Under the pieces are notes generated by a model that did no database searches, was not told where the DNA came from, and saw nothing but the letters and a program-made list of their open reading frames with translations. The translations under genes and the position numbers were made by a program. Shown one piece after another: positions 22,012-34,084 of a DNA stretch of 64,000 nt (the stretch's first letter is position 1; each line of letters opens with the position of its first letter). The DNA is from Hydra vulgaris. Taxonomy: Eukaryota; Cnidaria; Hydrozoa; Anthoathecata; Hydridae. The stretch lies in NCBI RefSeq assembly GCF_038396675.1, contig NC_088920.1, forward strand, positions 63,102,001-63,166,000, given 5' to 3'.

Positions 22012-24425
22012 TTAAGACAACTTTTTAACTTGGAAACATTTGTACTTAGAGAGATACATTTTTCCGTCAGCTAAAATATACGAAATTAGTAACAGAGGGT
22101 CAATAATGTTATATGGTTGACACACTGACAGTTCTATATATTCTTTAACGGAATATGCGTGCAAATGCTCAGAAAACTGTTCACAAATAAGCACTTTTCC
22201 AATAAAAAACCAACTTTCTTCTAATTTATAAATTTACATTAAAAAAAAAAAAGATGAATATTTTTTCCATTCAGTTTTCCAAGCAACCCAGCATCATAAG
22301 TTTTATACTTAACTGAGTCAATGGTAAGTATATTGCACTTCCACAAAATCTCTGAATCACTAAAATTTAAAAATTTAAAAAAACAAATAATTTTGGAGTG
22401 ATGACATTCCAGGATATCGTTAAATCAAATTGAACATTCTCTGAACTCTCTGTGGTTTCCTTCAAGATGTTGGAAGCTTCCAACTGCCAGCATTAATGAA
22501 GTTGGTGACAATTTGCTAAGATATACGCTATGTTTCTAAAATTTCTGGCTGCACCTGCCAGTTTTTTAAAATATTGATGTTTTGCTTCAAAACGCATGCA
22601 CCGCAAATAACGAAGAGGACCATAATCTTTAATTAAATGAAGATAATGCAACAAAAATGCCATTTCGTTGTCAGCTTTCCTGGAAAACTTCAACAAATGT
22701 TTGCACAAACGATTCTACAAGCAGCTGCAAGTATGAAAAGACAGTCCTGGAGATTTTGTAAAACATCAAATTATCTACAATATCACGTAATAATAGATAC
22801 AGTTTCCAATGCTTGTTGTTTATTGGAGCTCGATCCCCAATCAAAAATGTTAAAAAATAAAAAATGACAAATTTTTCAGATGCGCTGCCACCAATATTCC
22901 CAGTACCAGATGGTACTGTCAAAGGATTAACAATTGGTTTTTTTTTATCATTTTTTAAAAATTTAAAGTTTTCAATCTTATAATTATGCTGAGAAACAGT
23001 TACAATTCCATTACAATGTAAATTACTTATTAATAATTTTAGAATCAAAGGAATAATTCACTCATGAAAACCGTGCATTAAATTTGGAGGAAATGATTCA
23101 GTTAACTTAAAATACGACAGGTCTAAAAACGGACATCTCTTGACAACTCTATATACACGTCCAATTACTTCAGCATTGATACCTTGCAAATGATATTTGT
23201 GGAGAGTTTCAGTTCTTAATGTTAAAACAATTTCTTGCAGAAGTTTTTCTTTATCTTCACACTGTAACATACAATAGCAACAAATGTATCCAGAATTGAA
23301 AGCACATCTAAAGCCAGCAAGTGCATGAGCTGACAAGTTATCGGCTGATATAGTTGCAAGTGCACCATACAATTCTAAATTCTCACCATCAATATTTAGT
23401 GCAAGCCCTTTTAAACACAATTCAATCAAGTCTGACACTAAAGGTTTTATTATTTCTGCATATGTTTTTGATTGATTATATATTTTTCTTTAACTAAAAG
23501 TCACAGGTGTATATACTTTAGTTGAGATTGATACTTATATTCTAAATTACTTTAAAAAAAATAAAATGCTCAAAGCTTAGGTGTGGAGCGGTGTGATCCA
23601 ATTGGATTACACACCTAAAATCTCGTCTTTATACATATGAATACCCAATGCATGCTTCTTCTTACAAAACACAGCATGTTTGTGAAAAATGTTACCATCT
23701 GTGTATGAGCATAGCAAATCACTAGTTTGGTCTCATTTGCTCTATAAATAGAAGCCCAAATATCCTTACGTTGAACAAACTTTTTAATTACTTCTAAGAT
23801 AGGAATATATTGAAAAAACTTCTTTTGATTATTTAAGCATCCAGTACTGTTAATAGTTGTTGATGTGTCTGTTGTAATTTGTGAAGAGATTTGAGCAATA
23901 ATTTGTGTAGTGCTGGTTGAACTATTTCCATTATTACTTTTTTTATCATTAATTCTTTGCTTATCATTCCCAGCTTGTATTTCAATTTGCAATGAAGCAA
24001 TAAGTCTTAATTCTTGCTTCAGAACTAACAACTGAAAAGGCTTTGTCTAACAAAGCCTTATTTTCTTATATTTCTACAAGATCATGATTAGGATCAAGAG
24101 TAAAACCGGCTTCACTCAAATAGTTTTTAAGACAATCCGCATAATTAGAAGAAAAGTAATTAATTAATGCATAAACTTTATTACCAATTTCAACCTAAAC
24201 AATTGTTGGAATTAAATGTTTTTGCCCCAAACCAATCACAAACATTGCACAATGTTTTTGCAGTTTAAGAACAAAATCATTATTATCTCTGTAAACGGTT
24301 GATTGAGTGTTGAACTTGCAAGTTCATCATCAAAATTACAATTGAGTAATTCTAAGTTTTCATTAACAGATGAATGCAAACTTTCATCAACATTTATCTT
24401 GTTTCTGTCAGCATAACATATTTGA
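22012..24425 (-). pseudogene. transposase-like gene (Tnp2/CACTA-related family), decayed
   Basis: Minus-strand pieces in order are: NLELLNCNFDDELASSTLNQ (about 24340), YIPILEVIKKFVQRKDIWAS (about 23790), GALATISADNLSAHALAGFR then CYCML (about 23310, a Cys-pair segment), SFPPNLMHGFHE (about 23070), KHWKLYLLLRDIVDNLM (about 22800), LHYLHLIKDYGPLRYLRCMR then FEAKHQYFKKL (about 22580), and CEQFSEHLHAYSV (about 22170). From memory, this order (ISADN..H...GF, C..C, DLMH, MRFEAKHSYFK) is a widespread uncharacterised cnidarian transposon protein with an RNase-H-like core. Stops and frameshifts separate the pieces, so it is inactive. A 10-nt hairpin lies inside it at 24037-24059. I did not find termini. 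Confidence 0.6.
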
Positions 24426-24466
24426 TTGTGTTACTTTTCAAATGAGTTATATAAATATACATATAA

Positions 24467-25320
<854 letters not shown>

Positions 25321-25616
25321 CGCACGGTGGTCCTTTTTCGTAATCTATGGTTGCAAAAGGTATAAAATTTATCTTCAAATAATCGGTTGTAATGACACTC
25401 ATTGAATACCTAGATAACAAGGTAAACAAAATAAATCGTTCTTAGAACTCAACTCCCACCTCGAAGTGAACAATTGAACCCGAAAGTAGTACTTCTTTAA
25501 CGAGCTTACACTCAGTAGTTACAGTCAATTCACCAGCGCCCTTTCAAAGTGAATTTAAGTGTACCTAAACTGCTATTTTAATATTTTTTTGAAATGAATG
25601 TCGAGTTTTTTATCCA

Positions 25617-25644
25617 GAAAGATAAAACAATAGTTTTATCTTTC
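25617..25644. repeat. perfect inverted repeat, 12-nt arms, 4-nt loop
   Basis: GAAAGATAAAAC/GTTTTATCTTTC, in the 5' untranslated part of the Transib element. The outer ATCC/GGAT bases extend the pairing. Confidence 0.85.
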
Positions 25645-25876
25645 AGGATGAAAAAATTATTTGATTGTTAAGATGATAGATTAGCACTAAAATAAGAATT
25701 TGTAAAGATTTTAATAGAGTAGAACTTTTAGGATTGTTCGGGATTTTCGCTAAATTATTTTTTTGTTGTTACTTTATTTATTTATCTCTCAGAAAAAGTT
25801 GCTCTTGTGTGCTCGTATGTGCTATTTCTATATTTTTTTAATTTTTGTATGTTTGATGGCGTGAACTTTTAATACA

Positions 25877-26176
25877 GTGATGAAATTTATTGAAAAAAAA
25901 ATTAACTTTAATAGTAGTGACACTAAAGAAGGGCCTAAAGTGAATTTTAAAAAACAATTAAAAAATTTGTGTGGTGAATTTACCAAACAAATTTTTGGCG
26001 TTCGAAAAAGCATTTCGAAGAATGCAGTCATTCAGCGAAAACTAGTAGTTAAGGATCTCGTTGAAGGTAGGGCATCGGATGAACTTTCTCTATCTACACG
26101 AATTAAATTAAGGCATGAGGGTAAAAGGGATGCTTCAAAAGTTATACATGTGGTTTCATCACCTACCACCCTGTAA
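25877..26176 (+). pseudogene. Transib transposase, N-terminal part
   Basis: The frame starts MKFIEKKINFNSSD and contains NLCGEFTKQIFGVRKSISKN, IQRKLVVKDLVEGRASDELS and LSTRIKLRHEGKRDASKVIH, ending SSPTTL. From memory, the pattern IFG.R.S.S......QRKLV..DL.EGR is the N-terminal region of Hydra-type Transib transposases. The coding sequence breaks off at about 26165 where the inserted element begins, and resumes at about 34085. The ATG at 25877 is the only suitable start downstream of the terminal repeat. Confidence 0.6.
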
Positions 26177-26182
26177 ACATAA

Positions 26183-26368
26183 AATAGTTGGCCCGATCAA
26201 AATAAACAGCTGTTAGATACAGTTGGGCCAATAGTCGGCTTTTTAGTTGGTACCGTGGAAAAAACGTTACGCTTTTACCAATACTTAGCCAACTAACGAC
26301 CCAACAGTTTTTTACTGTTAAATAAACAGTTGGCTAACAGTTAGTACCATTACCGGCCCAACTATATC
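26183..26368. repeat. subterminal inverted-repeat region of the nested element
   Basis: Begins ATAGTTGGCCCG and ends CGGCCCAACTAT, with several internal AGTTGG/CCAACT words. Alternatively this is a self-contained fold-back MITE of about 185 bp. Confidence 0.6.
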
Positions 26369-27030
26369 ATTTTTTTTTGTAATTATTTATTTTCGCTTTT
26401 GCACTTTATTCGAAAGTGCAAAAGTTATGTCTTCAAGTTTCGAGTATTAGTTAATAATAAAGCATAACTATTATTATAACCTCTAGTTTTTATTAAATGG
26501 TGATTGGTTGTCCGGTTTACGCATCGAGGTTGTGTATCAGGTTTTACAGGCAAACAGTACTACTAACAAAATATTTTATTATTAACTTCGTTTTATACAC
26601 AAAATAAACATATTTTTAATCATCATACTTTTATTTCTAGAATATTAAAGAAAAATCATTATTTACAAATACAAAGCTTCCAATAAATATTCATTTTATA
26701 GTAGTTTATTTTGTTATAAGATTTGAAATTATTATTGGCAGTTTTAATTAAAAACACTAGTTTAATACTGTAGTATTTTAAAATGTTACGGTTTATTATA
26801 AATTATAAATGATAAATTAATATAAATGAGATAATTATTATAAAACTCAAGTTAATTAACTTCATTTTATTTTGTTAATTTATAAATTAAGCAACTTGAT
26901 CTTGCCCATTCCTGTTGCCATCATCTTACTCGAAGATCCATTAAGATTGCATAAAACGCTGAAGTTTTTTGAAAACATGGCCCCCAACACTCGTCGTACG
27001 TATTTTGCCAGCTCAACTTTACCGCCTACA
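26369..27030. other. non-coding DNA, no gene seen
   Basis: AT-rich. The plus-strand frames near 26872-27290 owe their length to the tandem repeat that follows. Confidence 0.4.
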
Positions 27031-27249
27031 GAACGCAGATATTCAACCTACAGAACGCAGATATTCAACCTACAGAACGCAGATATTCAACCTACAGAAC
27101 GCAGATATTCAACCTACAGAACGCAGATATTCAACCTACAGAACGCAGATATTCAACCTACAGAACGCAGATATTCAACCTACAGAACGCAGATATTCAA
27201 CCTACAGAACGCAGATATTCAACCTACAGAACGCAGATATTCAACCTAA
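27028..27249. repeat. 22-bp tandem repeat, about 10 copies
   Basis: The unit CTACAGAACGCAGATATTCAAC repeats almost without variation. At 22 bp it is not a codon multiple, yet it contains no stop in two plus-strand frames, which gives two overlapping repetitive open frames. The homogeneity suggests recent expansion. Confidence 0.95.
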
Positions 27250-28014
27250 AAAAAAATTTTGCTACATATTACTACTTTTTTTATTTGAGTAATTATATGT
27301 TCAAGGTAAATTAAATGTTCAAGGTAAATTAAATGCAATGCAGGTATTATATAACTAAGGTATTATAAAATATATCTTACTAAATTTTATGTATAACCTT
27401 ACAGCTAAACGATAATTTTAAAACTTATTAAAATCCTCGATCTTATAAAATAATAGTTACTATCCATCTTGTAGATTGGTAGAACATAGAAATATAAAAA
27501 ATAACTTTTAATTACATAGACAGCCATCTCAGATTTCATTTGCAACTGAAGGTTAAGCCCCTCCAAATCTTCTTTACTTTTCATTGGAAGGCCTGGGGGA
27601 ACAACAATCTCTTCATTATTCAAGAAACTTTCAATTTCTGAAAACTTTTTTCTGTGCTCGATTTCTGTTAATCATAACTCCAATGCTGCTAACTTCTCTA
27701 TAAACATAAATAACTGAATATTATTGCATTTGAATCTGAATGGTTTCAAAAATATTTTTTATTAAATTGAAGACAAAACTGGATTTAGACGTTATGGAGT
27801 TGAGACATTTGGAGTTGAAGTTTTAATGTTATTTATTCACAATATTTATTGTTGTGAGTTACAATATTTATTGTTGTGAGTTAACAAAATATTGTGGGTT
27901 AACAAAATTTTGTGATTTAACAAAATATTATTGTGGGTATACAATGTATGTATTAGTCACAAATATAACGTATACCAAGTAGTTAAAAAAATAATAAGTT
28001 TAACTAAAACCATA

Positions 28015-29342
28015 ACGGGTGATGCGGAAGTTATCAGACAAAATAAAAACGTCAATAACTTATTTATAAATACAAAAACAAACTACTATTATATTTTTTT
28101 TAAATAAAGCATTTATCTTTTAATAAAAATATATTATTTTTTATATGAAAAAACACCACCATCAGAAATTGATCTCAATTTTGCTCTGACACCTTTCATA
28201 TGCGACTGTAAAAAGTTTAAATCAATTTCTTGTAGTTTTAGTTTAATGCGATCAATCAAAACTTGCTCTGTTGAAGCTTGCCAATCTCCCTCGTAAATCT
28301 TCTGTGCCAAATGTCCCCAAAAATTTTCAATTGGTCGTGCTTGAGGCACATTTGGGGGATTGGATTCTTTATCAACGTAATAGACATATTGGTCCATCCG
28401 ATTTAGAGAATCTTTAGAATAATGAGAACTTGCTAAATCTGGCCAAAATAAATAGTTAAAGTCTCCATGATACTTGTGAATAAATGGAAGAAGTTGTTTT
28501 TCTAAACATTCATTAATATAGATTGATGAATTGATTGCTACAGCCTTGGAAATGCGAAACAATGGCTCGGACATACCACGGTCAGATATGGCTATCCACA
28601 TTAATAATTTTTTTGGAAATTTCTCTTTTCCTATAAAACGAACACTTTCTGGGCATGTCTTTTTGTTGTTTGTGTAGTATCCAGAATTTCCAGGCATGTT
28701 GTCCCCTGCAAAACAAAAGTATTTTCCGTCATCGATGACTAGAAGTGATTTTGTGTTATAGAGTTGGTTAACTAGTTTCCTGCCTCTTTTCTTTGCCTTT
28801 ATTTGTTGTTCTATAGTGTATTTTGGAGTCTTTTCACGTTTTCTATGTTTAATATTTATTTTTTTTAACTGACGACCGATTGTTGATTGATTTACACAGA
28901 ATTTAATACCTTTTTTTCTCTGACTGACCCCTTTTCGATTGTTGACAAGTCTCGTTAATTCCGCTTTCTTTTCTCGAGTCCAGGATGTCGGACGACCAGG
29001 GTGCTTTCTATCAGAAAACGATTGAACAGTTTCAAGTCTTTTTAGGTTATCATATATTGTACTTCGAGCAAATCAAAAATTCTAATTCGAGCGAAATTCC
29101 TTTTCAAAATGATTTACGATTATTTTTTTTTATATATTAGGTTTATTTACAAAAAACATTTTTAGTTGCTTTCGAAAAGATTCTCGTTCAGCTGCATTTA
29201 ACCTCATTTTAAATAGTTGTGTTTCAAATAATAAAGTTTATATTTTATAGAACGTTTATGCCTGCACATAAAACCACAAAAACTAATTATTACGCTCAAA
29301 TAATGAAATTAGGATTTGTCCGATAACTTCTGAATCAACCGT
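28015..29342 (-). mobile_element. Tc1/mariner-type element, DD36E, with TA duplication
   Basis: The ends are inverted repeats. The left end is ACGGGTGATGCGGAAGTTAT, continuing CAGACAAA. The complement of the right end is ACGGTTGATTCAGAAGTTAT, continuing CGGACAAA. TA dinucleotides at 28013-28014 and 29343-29344 flank the 1,328-bp unit, as expected for this superfamily. It carries one minus-strand transposase. It sits in the DUF4806-like gene. The TA target overlaps the splice donor of the upstream exon (exon ends 29346, GT at 29345-29344), so the donor GT survives. Confidence 0.9.
28134..29210 (-). pseudogene. Tc1/mariner transposase
   Basis: The C-terminal 187 residues (28134-28697) are open. 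The catalytic residues are the Asp in LFWPDLASSHYSK and the Glu in QARPIENFWGHLAQ, with 36 residues between them (DD36E spacing). The first Asp block lies just upstream (VIDDGKYFCFAGD, about 28720) in the same general frame, before MPGNSGYYTNNKK. Further upstream, WTREKKAELTRLV and helix-turn-helix-like pieces (about 28900-29000) extend to about 29210 (MRLNAAERESFRKQL). A stop and small shifts near 29050-29120 break the N-terminal region. The catalytic core looks intact. Activity is doubtful. Confidence 0.75.
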
Positions 29343-29409
29343 TACCTTCCTGATCCAAAAAATCTTGAACAGTTTTTTCATTGTTTTTAGAAGTTGATGC
29401 CCCTTAAAA

Positions 29410-29440
<31 letters not shown>

Positions 29441-29489
29441 TATATGTAAATTTTCATTTAAAAATACTAATAAAAAAACAGTTTATGTA

Positions 29490-30140
29490 GATTGTATAAA
29501 GACATACCTTCTGATCCACTCCTAAAATCCGCATTGCCTGAAAACGATGCAACTAACAAAACATGTATACAATTTTAAAAATGGGATTTAAATTGAACAT
29601 TAAAACATTAAAATTACACTATTTTTTACCTCCAGTATTATTAAATGCTGAACCTCTCTCATCATCGGATTCATCAGGGAATGGTGGAAGCACAGAATTT
29701 GATTAACCAAGGTCTATCAAATCAAACACCTTCCAGGATTTGATTTGATAGACCTTGTATTAAACATATATAAACATATATTAAAAAAAATAAACTTAAA
29801 ATTTTAAATAAAAAACAAAACAACTTATATAGATAGTATAAAGACATACCTTCCTGCTCCACTTTTATTCCCGGAAAACAACGCAACTAACAAAACATGT
29901 ATACAGTTTTAAAAATAGGATCTAAATTGAACATTAAAACATTAAATAAAATAACAATTTTTGTTACCTCCAGTAATATTAACCATTGAATCTCTCTCAT
30001 CATCAGATTCATCAGGGAATGGTGGAAGCACAGAATTTGATTTCAAACACCTTCCAGGATTTGATTTGATAGACCTTGTATTAAACATATACTAAAAAAT
30101 ATAAACTTATAATTTTAAATTAAAAAAAAAAAAACTTATA
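29490..30140. repeat. tandem duplication of an exon pair (unit about 340 bp)
   Basis: Segments 29490-29825 and 29826-30140 share intron and exon sequence in order: TATAAAGACATACCTTC, AACTAACAAAACATGTATAC, CATTAAAACATTAAA, TTACCTCCAGTA, and CTCTCTCATCATC then GGGAATGGTGG. The copies differ by scattered substitutions, and one copy has an extra inverted insertion (see 29708-29757). Confidence 0.9.
29708..29757. repeat. templated inverted duplication inside a duplicated exon
   Basis: CAAGGTCTATCAAATCAAA (29708-29726) is the exact complement of 29739-29757. The sister exon at 29968-30074 has only the right arm, so the left arm was added by copying the neighbouring strand. It introduces stop codons into this exon copy. 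Confidence 0.85.
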
Positions 30141-31108
30141 TAGATAGTATAAAGACATACCATTCAGAAGAAGTCCCATCAGTTAAGGCTACTTCAGATT
30201 CTTCTTCAAGAGTTTGAGCAAGATGACAAGCAGTTTCATAACTCTCTGAAAATAATTGTTAATATTTGGCAATTTCCAGGAAACTAAAGGACACTGTGAA
30301 AACAATTTTAATGTAAAAACGTTTTACAACAAATCGTAAGAATATTTTAGATAAGTCAATATTTCCTACTTTATATAATTTATTTAATTAATAATTAGAA
30401 TCACATTTTAAAAGTTTAAAAAACTCTAATTTTCACAACAACAGGACATTATCCCTCTCAAGTTTATAAATCAATAAAATAAATTTTTAATAGAAAACAA
30501 AAATAATTTTTCTCTAATTATGTTAACTTTGAAAATATTGCACAAAATTTTTGCAGCATTTCCAATATTACTTTTTATTGAAAATAAGGGGCGTTAACAC
30601 ACAATATTGAAAATAATAGGCAAATAACACACGATATTGGTGAAACTTTCCAATACCCCTAAGATTGACACGTATTATTTGAACCGCCCCTAACATAAAA
30701 AGATTTCAAAAATTATGTTAAAATATTATGTAATATAAATTATAATATTATATATTAATTATTATATATAATATTTGGTAGTAATTGTTAATAATACACA
30801 CTATGCATAAAAATTATCTGAAAAAGTAAAATGTAAACAAATAATAAAAAAACATACTAAATTGTCCTAAAATATTGTTGATGTATTCTTTGCAATCGTT
30901 TTTATTTAAAAATGACTTGGTTTTAATAAACCCCTAAACTTGTTTTTTGGAGTAGCCATGTGGCCACAAGCAAAACAATTGATCTTCCTTTAAATGAATC
31001 CAGTTCCTAGGCACTACCGCTACCGCAGATAATTGGTTTTTCCTTAATGCTCGGAATTCAACTACTTGATAAGACCTTGATATATAAGAAATTAAATGCA
31101 CAAAATGA

Positions 31109-31109
<1 letters not shown>

Positions 31110-31202
<93 letters not shown>
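31110..31202. repeat. (AT)n microsatellite followed by (GT)n
   Basis: About 90 bp of AT then GTGAGTGTGTGTGTG. Confidence 0.95.
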
Positions 31203-31203
<1 letters not shown>

Positions 31204-31309
31204 AGTGTGTGTGTGTGAAACCTAAAAAAAATAAGTGTCCCCAATTACTTGTCTTTTAATACCAAATGAAGACTTATGACAAAAAATATCATATAGTATC
31301 CTGTATGTA

Positions 31310-31525
31310 ATAACGAAATGTAATAAATACTTGCAACTGATCCAATAAATACTTGACTTGAGCTTAAACCTGAGTTTATTACTTGAGCTTAAACCTGAGT
31401 TTTTATTGATTACTTGAGCTTAAACCTGAGTTTATTACTTGAGTTTAAACCTGAGCTTAAACCTGAGTGGAATGTAATAAATACTTGCAACTGATCCAAT
31501 AAATACTTGACTTGAGCATAAAAAA
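31310..31525. repeat. complex tandem/direct repeats
   Basis: A core TTGAGCTTAAACCTGAGTTT is repeated about four times at 31366-31465. It is flanked by a longer direct repeat (AATGTAATAAATACTTGCAA, continuing CTGATCCAATAAATACTTGA) at about 31317 and 31472. Confidence 0.85.
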
Positions 31526-31624
31526 AATATTCGTAAAATCTTCCCTGTATAGGAGTTATAAGTTTGTTTGTTTGATTTCAGTTTGTTTGGTTAGTATTTT
31601 TTTTAAATTTGATTTCATGTTATA

Positions 31625-31945
31625 GATTTTTATAATCAATATTTGAATTTTACATTAAATATTTTTTATTAGATTTTTACATTTAATATTTTTATTTGAT
31701 TTTTATATTATATACATTTATTTGATTTTTATGTTATATATTTTTATTTGATTTTTATGTTATATATTTTTATTGGATTTTTATATTATATACTTTTATT
31801 AGATTTTTATGTTATATATTTTTATTTGATTTTTATGTTATACATTTTTATTGGATTTTTATATTATACATTTTTATTGGATTTTTATATTATATATTTT
31901 TGTTTGATTTTATATTAAATATTTTTATTTGATTTTATGTTTTAC
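31625..31945. repeat. about 25-bp tandem repeat
   Basis: Degenerate copies of TTTTTATTTGATTTTTATGT, continuing TATATA, about a dozen in a row. Confidence 0.85.
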
Positions 31946-31959
31946 TAATAAAAAATATT

Positions 31960-33261
31960 ATTTATGAGAACTCAGTGGTATAAGCACAACATTTTTCTGC
32001 AGAGGAAGTACAACTCCTTTCATATGAATCTTATCAGTATTATAAGTATACTGAGGTGCATTTTGTTTTATTGGACTGAAAACATATATTGAAAGCTTTT
32101 CAGAAGAACATGGATATGTAAACATTGGAATTGAATTACAAAACTTTCTACAGATAATAGTAATTGACTGGTCACCCTCTTATTTAAAGTAATCTATTGT
32201 TACAACTGATTTATCTTTAAGAAGGACAAAATTATCTTTATTGTTTATAGGAAGTGTAGTCCCATTATGGGTAGCTTTAAAAAATGAATCATTTAATGTT
32301 TTTTTGTTGTGAATAAGTTTGGTTTCCGTAATTGCAACTGGTGAGGAAATAAGAAAATTGTCAGTTTCCAAATGGTGGTTGTATATTTGCTGCAACGGGT
32401 TAGTTGAATTTTTGACGAGCCTCTTTAAAACTTGCAAATAATTCTCAAATATAAAAGTTGAAAACTTATCTAAAGGACCAAATCTTCTAACTTCTTCTGC
32501 TACATGTATAAGGTTATGTACATTGGAAACAATAAATTATCTTTGACAAATAAAAGTAATAATTTATCTGCATAACCAATGTATTTTGAATACAAATCTT
32601 CTCTAGCAAGAATAGTTATGGCCACAAAGTATAAATTAATCATATTGTACTTTGCATCACATAAACATTTTTTGAATATTACTGGCATGATAAAAAGCAA
32701 AAACTGCCGATATTTTGTGGTCTTCCACCTTTCTATTTCAGAAAATGGTCGAGGTTTTCTGTTGAAATCGATAGGCCAATGATATTTTAATTCGCAAAGA
32801 TACTCATTTAAATTGCACAGTTGCTTTGATGATATTAATTTCCTGCAGTACTTTGTTCCATTTTTTAATAAAAATAACAACCGTCTAGTTACTCCTAGAT
32901 GAATTAAATGCATTGGGTCTAAAGCAAATTGTGAAACTAAGCCAACTTTGAGGTCGCTAAGCGGGGATTCAATTTCATGTTTATGGTGTTTTGGGTGAAC
33001 CTTCAGTCTAAATGATTCATCAGTTCTGAGTGTTGCATTTGTACCAGGGGAAACCATTCTCCCAGCCCATTGTCCTTTCTGAACACATTTCTCACAACCT
33101 TCTTTTGAATTAAATGCCTTTATACATTTTAAAAAACCTCTGGCCGGTGTATCACAAATATAACATCTGATAAAAACTGGTAAATATTTCAAATTAAAAT
33201 AGAAACTTGAGTTCATTAATTTTTTTAATTCAATTAAAAAAAGCTTTAATGTTAACGCCAT
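31960..33261 (-). pseudogene. Tnp2-like (CACTA-related) transposase of the nested element
   Basis: A 253-residue open stretch (32500-33261) has YICDTPARGFLKCIKAFNSK, GCEKCVQKGQW (Cys pair), TNATLRTDESFRLK, the SQFALDPMHLIHLGVTRRLL block, KPRPFSEIERWKTTKYRQFL, and NLYFVAITILARED. After a shift it continues LVKNSTNPLQQIYNHHLE (32180-32437) and, with further shifts, SIYVFS and KGVVLPLQKNVVLIPL to about 31960. The ICDAPAR.F.KC / GC.KC / LRTDESF / MHL..LGV pattern is a large animal transposase family related to Tnp2. The N-terminal part is lost near 33262, where a hairpin and an (AT)n tract begin. It is on the same strand as the DUF4806-like gene. It is inactive because of at least three frameshifts. 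Confidence 0.65.
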
Positions 33262-33307
33262 GACGTTAACATGAAGTATAAACTATTATAATCTATGTAT
33301 ATATGAT

Positions 33308-33354
33308 TACAACCCGGATGCCCTTCCTGACGACAGGAAGGGCATCCGGTTGTA
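33308..33354. repeat. GC-rich inverted repeat, 21-22-nt arms, 4-nt loop
   Basis: TACAACCCGGATGCCCTTCCTG then ACGA then its complement, lacking one G. It is strikingly GC-rich for this window and marks the broken 5' end of the Tnp2-like gene. GGATGCCCTTCCTG is a word I associate with several animal transposons. Confidence 0.9.
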
Positions 33355-33670
33355 AAACATTGCTTCAACTCTTTCAGTTTTAGTGTGGAAAAATGGATGT
33401 AAAAATTACAAACAAAAAAAAAAACAAAAAATATTGAATATATAAAACATGCATATAATTTACATGTATGCATGGGTTATATATATGCATGTTATATGTA
33501 TGCCTAATTTTTGTATTTATATTTTATGTATTGATATATTATTATATTTTGTTATTTATATGTATGCATGTTTTATATTACAAATTATATTAATTATATA
33601 ATTTATATTAATAATATAAGTTATTATAATATATGTATATATGATATGTATATAATATATGTATATATGT

Positions 33671-33678
<8 letters not shown>

Positions 33679-33764
<86 letters not shown>
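33679..33764. repeat. (AT)n microsatellite
   Basis: About 85 bp of AT preceded by ATGTATATATG-type sequence. Confidence 0.95.
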
Positions 33765-33767
<3 letters not shown>

Positions 33768-34084
33768 ATACATATGCATACAGAAAAAACACGTGAACGT
33801 ATAAACTTTAGCTGTTTTTTAACTTTTTTAAACTTTAACAAATATCAAGAAATAATGGACAAATGTAACTGTTACCAGCGTAACTGTTTTATTAAAAGGT
33901 AAAAAGAGTTTGAAAGAAACTAAATGATAAATTGCTTCACACTATACACTTTGACCACGCTACTAAACTTTAAAATGCCTTTATAAAACTTACTTACGGG
34001 AAATTCAAAAACTAGCGGTAAATAGTCGGTTAATGGTTGGCACGTTAAGCCGACTGTTAGCCAACTATAGCCAATACTGGCTAC

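Larger units (their letters stand above)
27516..31067 (-). pseudogene. multi-exon DUF4806-like gene of the nested element
   Basis: Exons with consistent GT-AG sites and phases: about 30865-31067 (YQVVEFRALRKNQLS, AVVPRNWIH, CLWPHGYSKKQ), 30161-30245 (ESYETACHLAQTLEEESEVA), 29968-30074 and its duplicate 29630-29753 (NSVLPPFPDESDDE), 29850-29886 and its duplicate 29508-29552, 29346-29402 (STSKNNEKTVQDFLDQE), and 27516-27697 (LAALEL, IPP-like VVPPGLPMKSKEDLEGLN). The N-terminal V.EF....VAVVP..W....CLWPP-like block, an acidic linker, and a C-terminal LP....EDLE..N block are those of DUF4806 proteins. These are common in cnidarians and often transposon-linked. Lesions are a TAG in the first exon, stops in duplicated exon 29630-29753, and a TGA in the last exon. 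A Tc1/mariner copy fills the last intron. Function is unknown. Confidence 0.6.

Noticed and set aside
27028..27249. CRISPR-like array
   Set aside because: It is a gapless tandem repeat without spacers, in a eukaryotic context.
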